Below are positions 33,467 to 37,163 of a stretch of DNA of 37,163 bases, one piece after another; position 1 is the stretch's first letter, and each line of letters starts with the position of its first letter. A program made the translations under genes and the position numbers. Under the pieces are notes generated by a model. It was not told where the DNA came from. It did no database searches and worked only from the letters and a program-made list of their open reading frames with translations. Source of the DNA: Streptomyces hainanensis (lineage in GTDB: Bacteria; Actinomycetota; Actinomycetes; Streptomycetales; Streptomycetaceae); assembly GCF_004348415.1 (NCBI RefSeq), contig NZ_SMKI01000010.1:1-37163 (forward strand), given 5' to 3'.

Positions 33467-33486
33467 GCCGCGCCGCTCGGCGCGGC
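33467..33486. terminator. Bidirectional hairpin terminator between XPB and the 58-residue ORF
   Basis: GCCGCGCC (33467-33474) and GGCGCGGC (33479-33486) form an 8-bp perfect stem with a 4-nt loop. It fills the gap between two convergent genes and touches the stop codon of the minus-strand ORF, so it can serve both directions. Confidence 0.7.
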
Positions 33487-33663
33487 TCAGTACAGCCTCC
33501 GGCGGACTATCGCGCCACGCTCGTCGACCCGGCCGAGCACGGCGACCTCGAAGGCGGCCCCGACCAGCACCCGGACCGCGCGCAACGCGTTCCCCACGAG
33601 GTGCCTGGGATGGTTCTCGTTCCCCGAGGCGGTGGCCCCCGGGTGGACAGTTACGGTGCTCAT
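33487..33663 (-). CDS. 58-residue hypothetical protein
   Basis: Small protein MSTVTVHPGATASGNENHP followed by a mildly hydrophobic, probably amphipathic stretch (LRAVRVLVGAAFEVAVLG) and a basic end (VRRRLY). There is no confident membrane span and no domain I recognise. ATG 33663 is preferred over the upstream in-frame ATG at 33687 because a TACTCT -10-like hexamer lies about 50 bp upstream and the longer form adds no recognisable sequence; no clear Shine-Dalgarno is seen. Coding status is supported by third-position GC bias and the hairpin at its end. Function unknown. Confidence 0.5.
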   Translation of the reverse strand: MSTVTVHPGATASGNENHPRHLVGNALRAVRVLVGAAFEVAVLGRVDERGAIVRRRLY

Positions 33664-34005
33664 GGGTACAAGGGTGCCGCCGCGCACCCGCCCGCGTCAT
33701 CGGTCCAAGGACTGAGAGTAGTGGGCCGCCCCTCCCCCCTCGGGCTGATCGTCCCCTAGGGAGAGGGGATGACCCGCCCCTGACGAACGTGCGGACGGCG
33801 GATGGCCGGAAGCCGACGGCGGGCGGAAATGATTTGCGTGCCTCGGGGACCCCGGCCTAGGCTCCCTGCCTTGCCTCCACCCGGGACGCCGCGCGGGACG
33901 CGCGCGGGCGCTGGGCTGGAGCCGGCCGGACGGCAACCGGTCGGCGTTCCGACCGCTCGTCGGTCACACCCACCGTGCTCCCCTACTCATCCCGGAGGCT
34001 TCGCC
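33664..34005. promoter_or_regulatory. Divergent intergenic region with the helR promoter
   Basis: No gene is supported in these 342 bp. A good promoter points towards helR: TTGCGT (33834-33839), 18 bp, TAGGCT (33858-33863), giving a leader of about 135 nt. Its spacer contains the inverted repeat CGGGG-A-CCCCG (33844-33854), a plausible operator. A second stem, CGTCCCC (33750-33756) with GGGGATG (33765-33771), lies mid-region. The long leader and the spacer repeat suggest regulated expression. Confidence 0.5.
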
Positions 34006-36063
34006 GTGTCCGCCCCTGAGTCGACAGAACCCTCGCCGCTCGAGGACGAGCGGGCCCACCTGGCCTCGTCCCGCTCCGCACTGCGCGCCATGCGCGCCGA
34101 CGCCGAGTCCCTCGACATCGGCGACGTCACCGCGAACTGGGTGAACGCCGAGGTCCTGCGGTCCGAGCTCGACCTGCGGATCAAGTCGCTCGCCGACCTG
34201 GTGGACACCCCGCTGTTCTTCGGCCGCCTCGACTACCTGCACGACCTCGACGCCGAGGGCGAGCACGGGCACCGCTTCTACATCGGCCGCCGCCACGTCC
34301 ACGACGCGCACGGCGACCCGATGGTGATCGACTGGCGCGCGCCCGTCTCGCAGCCCTACTACCAGGCGACCAAGCAGAACCCGCGGGACGTCGGCCTGCG
34401 CCGCCGCTTCGGCTACGACGGCGGCGAGCTGACGGCCTACGAGGACGAGCACCTGTCCGACCCGACGGAGGTCGAGACCAGCAGCCGGCTGCTCCAGCGG
34501 GAGATCGAGCGGCCGCGCGTCGGCCCGATGCGGGACATCGTGGCCACCATCCAGCCGGAGCAGGACGAGATCGTGCGCGCCCCGCTGACCGGCAGCGTCT
34601 GCGTCCAGGGCGCGCCGGGCACCGGGAAGACGGCCGTCGGCCTGCACCGCGTCGCGTACCTGCTCTACGCCTACCGGGAGCGGCTGGCGCGCGCCGGCAC
34701 CCTGGTGATCGGCCCGAACCGCTCGTTCCTCCGCTACATCGAGCAGGTGCTGCCCGCGCTCGGCGAGCTGGAGGTCAAGCAGGCCACGGTCGACGAGCTC
34801 GTCGCCCACGTGGAGGTACGGGGCGCGGACGGCGCGACCGCGGCGCGGCTCAAGGGCGACGCGCGGATGGCCGAGGTGCTGCGCCGGGCGGTGCGCGCCG
34901 GCGTGCGGATGCCGGCCGAGCCCCTGATGGTGGTCCGCGGCTCGCGACGCTGGCGGGTCCCGGCCCACGAGCTTTCCGAGCTCGTCCAGGAGCTGCTCGA
35001 CCGGGACATCCGCTACGGCGCGGCCCGCGAGGCGCTGCCGCAGCGGATCGCGCACTCCGTGCTGGTGCGGATGGAGCAGGCCGGCGAGGCGCCCGACGAC
35101 CGCACGCAGAACGCGGTGGCCCGGACGCCCGCCGTCAAGGCGGTCGTCAAGGAGTGCTGGCCGGCGGTCGAGCCGGCGAAGCTGGTGCTGCGGCTGCTGT
35201 CCGACGCCGACTTCCTGGCCGAGATGGCGGAGGGGATCCTGAGCGAGGAGGAGCGCAAGGAGATCCTGTGGGACCGGCCGGCGCGGAGTGTGAAGTCGGC
35301 CCGCTGGTCGCCGGCGGACGCGGTGCTGATCGACGAGGCGCGCGACCTGGTGGAGCGCACCGGCTCGCTCGGCCACGTGGTCCTCGACGAGGCGCAGGAC
35401 CTGTCCCCCATGCAGTACCGGGCGGTGGGCCGGCGCTGTTCCACCGGCTCGGTCACCATCCTGGGCGACATCGCGCAGGGCACCACGCCGTGGGCCACCG
35501 AGAGCTGGGCGGCGGCGCTGGCGCACCTGGGCAAGCCGGAGGCGGTGGTCGAGGAGCTGACCCAGGGCTTCCGGGTGCCGCGCACCGTGATCTCGTACGC
35601 CTCCCGGCTGCTGCCGGCGATCGCCCCCGAACTGTCCGAGGCCACCTCCGTCCGGGACTCCCCCGGCTCCTTCGAGGTGCGGGCGGTCTCCCCGGCCGAG
35701 CTGGACGACGCGCTGGTCACGGCCTGCCGTGCGGCGCTCGCGCGGGAGGGCTCGGTCGGCCTGATCACGGCCGACGCACGGGTGCCCGTGCTGTCGGCGG
35801 CGCTGGTCGCGGCGGACCTCGCCCACCTGGCGCCCGGGCAGGAGACCTCGCGCGGCGCGCGGCTGACGCTGGTGCCGGCCTCGCTGGCCAAGGGCCTGGA
35901 GTACGACTACGTGGTGCTGGACGACCCGGCGGCCGTGGTGGACGGCGAGCCGGACGAGCGCACCGGGCTCCGCCGCCTCTACGTGGCGCTGACCAGGGCG
36001 GTGTCCGGCCTGACGGTGGTGCACGCGGCGCCGCTGCCGGGGCTACTCGCGGCCGCCGGCTGA
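34006..36063 (+). CDS. helR: HelR/HelD-type RNA polymerase-associated motor ATPase
   Basis: 685-residue UvrD-like (superfamily 1) ATPase without the architecture of a repair helicase. An N-terminal helical region (LASSRSALRAMRADAESLD) precedes Walker A QGAPGTGKTA (201-210), Walker B HVVLDEAQDLSP, GFRVPRTVISYA, and motif VI LRRLYVALTRAVSGL. In actinobacteria HelR/HelD proteins bind RNA polymerase, release stalled complexes and can give rifamycin tolerance. GTG 34006 follows GGAGG with 8-nt spacing; the frame is open back to 33802, but that stretch includes the promoter. Its last 21 bp overlap the convergent membrane-protein gene. HelR rather than another HelD branch is my reading of overall similarity. 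Confidence 0.85.
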   Translation: MSAPESTEPSPLEDERAHLASSRSALRAMRADAESLDIGDVTANWVNAEVLRSELDLRIKSLADLVDTPLFFGRLDYLHDLDAEGEHGHRFYIGRRHVHDAHGDPMVIDWRAPVSQPYYQATKQNPRDVGLRRRFGYDGGELTAYEDEHLSDPTEVETSSRLLQREIERPRVGPMRDIVATIQPEQDEIVRAPLTGSVCVQGAPGTGKTAVGLHRVAYLLYAYRERLARAGTLVIGPNRSFLRYIEQVLPALGELEVKQATVDELVAHVEVRGADGATAARLKGDARMAEVLRRAVRAGVRMPAEPLMVVRGSRRWRVPAHELSELVQELLDRDIRYGAAREALPQRIAHSVLVRMEQAGEAPDDRTQNAVARTPAVKAVVKECWPAVEPAKLVLRLLSDADFLAEMAEGILSEEERKEILWDRPARSVKSARWSPADAVLIDEARDLVERTGSLGHVVLDEAQDLSPMQYRAVGRRCSTGSVTILGDIAQGTTPWATESWAAALAHLGKPEAVVEELTQGFRVPRTVISYASRLLPAIAPELSEATSVRDSPGSFEVRAVSPAELDDALVTACRAALAREGSVGLITADARVPVLSAALVAADLAHLAPGQETSRGARLTLVPASLAKGLEYDYVVLDDPAAVVDGEPDERTGLRRLYVALTRAVSGLTVVHAAPLPGLLAAAG

Positions 36064-37163
36064 GCCACGGGGCGGCCCGTCGGCGTCGTCGCCACCGCCC
36101 GCGCCGCCCCCGCCCCTGTCGTCGGCGCCCGTGTCGTCGGCGCCCGTGTCGTCCTCGGCGTGCTCCTCGTCCGCGGACCGTCTGCCCTGCAGGGTGAAGA
36201 CGGTCCAGCAGACCCAGCCGATCGGCTGGAGCAGCCAGTAGCTCCAGAACCGGTACAGCAGGGTGCCGGCCAGCGCCTGCCCGGCCGTCAGCCCGTACAC
36301 GCTGAGCAGGGCGGCGAGGCTCGCCTCGACGACGCCGATGCCGCCCGGCGTCAGCCGCAGGCTGCCGGGGATCTGCGCGAGGGCGTAGGCGATCAGCAGG
36401 CCGTGCCACGGCACGCCGATGTCCAGCGCCCACAGGCAGGCGACCAGGCAGGCGGCGTCCAGCACCCAGTTCAGCTGGGCCAGCGCGAAGGGGTGCAGCC
36501 AGGGGCGGATGCCCGGCTGCACGCTCTGGGCCTGCGCCACGAGCTCGCGCACCGCCTCCTCGCCGCGGCGCGCCCGCGCGTGGCGCTCCCGCACGCGTTC
36601 CCACCAACGTCGGCAGGCGGCCCTGACCCGGGCGAACCTGAGCAGCACGAGGATCAGCAGCGCGAGCAGGGCCAGCACGGCCAGGCCGCGCCCGATCAAC
36701 GCGCCTGGACCGCGCGCCCCGGTGGTGAGGAGGCCGAGGACGATCATCACCAGCAGGCCGAGCGCCGACAGCGCGCCCGCGACGACCAGCACGGCGGCGG
36801 CGAGCGCCTGCCCGACGCCGCGGCGGCGCAGCTGCCGGTAGATCCAGGCGGCGGAGAACGCGGCGCCGCCCGGCAGCGCGCCGGCCACCGCGTTGGCGGC
36901 CAGGGTGAGGCCGAGCATGCTGCCCATCCCCAGCCGTATCCCGCCGGCGAACAGCAGCCAGCGCTGGACGGCGGCCAGACAGAGCAGCGCGCCGGCCTCG
37001 CAGACCAGCGCGACGGGCAGCTTGACCAGGCTGACCCGGGAGAGCACGTCGAAGGCCCGGCCGAGCTCGTCCCGGCGCGAGATGGCGATGAACACCGCAC
37101 CGGCCACCAGCAGGACGGCGACGGGCCACCAGGCCCGCCCGGCCCGCCGGGCCGACGTCGAAC
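36043..37163 (-). CDS. Flippase-like (lysylphosphatidylglycerol synthase TM domain/YbhN) membrane protein, 5' end missing
   Basis: At least 373 codons; the frame runs off the right edge of the window, and the visible upstream residues (RRAGRAWWPVAVLL) begin a first membrane span, so the real start is outside. Several more hydrophobic spans follow (for example LPVALVCEAGALLCLAAV, LAVLALLALLILVLL, DAACLVACLWALDIGV). The family motif LRLTPGGIGVVEASLAALL is present near the C-terminal third. The cytoplasmic tail is acidic and Gly-rich (EEDTGADDTGADD-like, with a 15-bp type repeat). The family is linked to lipid flipping or aminoacyl-lipid synthesis; no synthase domain is seen here. Stop TAG 36043 overlaps the 3' end of helR. 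Confidence 0.85.
   Translation of the reverse strand, partial: STSARRAGRAWWPVAVLLVAGAVFIAISRRDELGRAFDVLSRVSLVKLPVALVCEAGALLCLAAVQRWLLFAGGIRLGMGSMLGLTLAANAVAGALPGGAAFSAAWIYRQLRRRGVGQALAAAVLVVAGALSALGLLVMIVLGLLTTGARGPGALIGRGLAVLALLALLILVLLRFARVRAACRRWWERVRERHARARRGEEAVRELVAQAQSVQPGIRPWLHPFALAQLNWVLDAACLVACLWALDIGVPWHGLLIAYALAQIPGSLRLTPGGIGVVEASLAALLSVYGLTAGQALAGTLLYRFWSYWLLQPIGWVCWTVFTLQGRRSADEEHAEDDTGADDTGADDRGGGGAGGGDDADGPPRGSAGGRE

Overview
The window is very GC-rich, uses GTG starts freely, has extensive ATGA/GTGA stop-start overlaps, leaderless-type promoters and Streptomyces-style regulators (IclR, GntR, tandem Lrp, HelR, XPB). It therefore looks like chromosomal DNA of a streptomycete or close relative. 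I see no phage, IS, tRNA, rRNA or CRISPR sequence.

Positions 1-4516 hold a tandem Lrp/AsnC regulator, a Gfo/Idh/MocA oxidoreductase, a TIM-barrel sugar isomerase/epimerase-like protein and a medium-chain quinone oxidoreductase.

Positions 4743-22049 are a large aromatic-catabolism locus in four transcription units. (i) Minus operon 8919-4743: NADPH-ferredoxin reductase, 7Fe ferredoxin, 2-hydroxypentadienoate hydratase, acylating acetaldehyde dehydrogenase, 4-hydroxy-2-oxovalerate aldolase. (ii) Minus operon 13465-9000: Rieske oxygenase, a 38-residue membrane peptide, an M20-fold protein without its metal ligands, a class III extradiol dioxygenase, an IclR regulator. (iii) Plus gene 13640-15211: acyl-CoA synthetase. 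(iv) Minus operon 21117-15180: tandem family III CoA-transferase, enoyl-CoA hydratase, two alpha/beta hydrolases, an MDR oxidoreductase; a second IclR gene lies just upstream. Together these encode a complete mhp-like meta-cleavage route (ring opening, C-C hydrolysis, hydration, aldol cleavage, acetyl-CoA formation). It is apparently entered by a Rieske oxygenase and has an added CoA-thioester arm. The substrate cannot be read from the sequence. An 18-bp operator-like motif (consensus GTTCCGCTGAGCAGACCG) occurs five times, upstream of all four units and of the Gfo/Idh gene, mostly at a fixed distance from the -10 box. This suggests one IclR regulon.

Positions 22313-31635 look like a sialic-acid-type scavenging locus: secreted sialidase, a convergent DapA/NanA-family lyase, a peptide-type ABC transporter (lipoprotein, permease, fused permease-ATPase, ATPase) and a divergent GntR/FCD regulator. 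The divergent promoter region carries 7-bp tandem repeats that look like the GntR operator.

Positions 31791-37163 are housekeeping-like: XPB-type helicase, a 58-residue hypothetical protein, a HelR-type RNA-polymerase-associated ATPase and a flippase-like membrane protein cut by the window edge. Strong hairpins separate several of these units.
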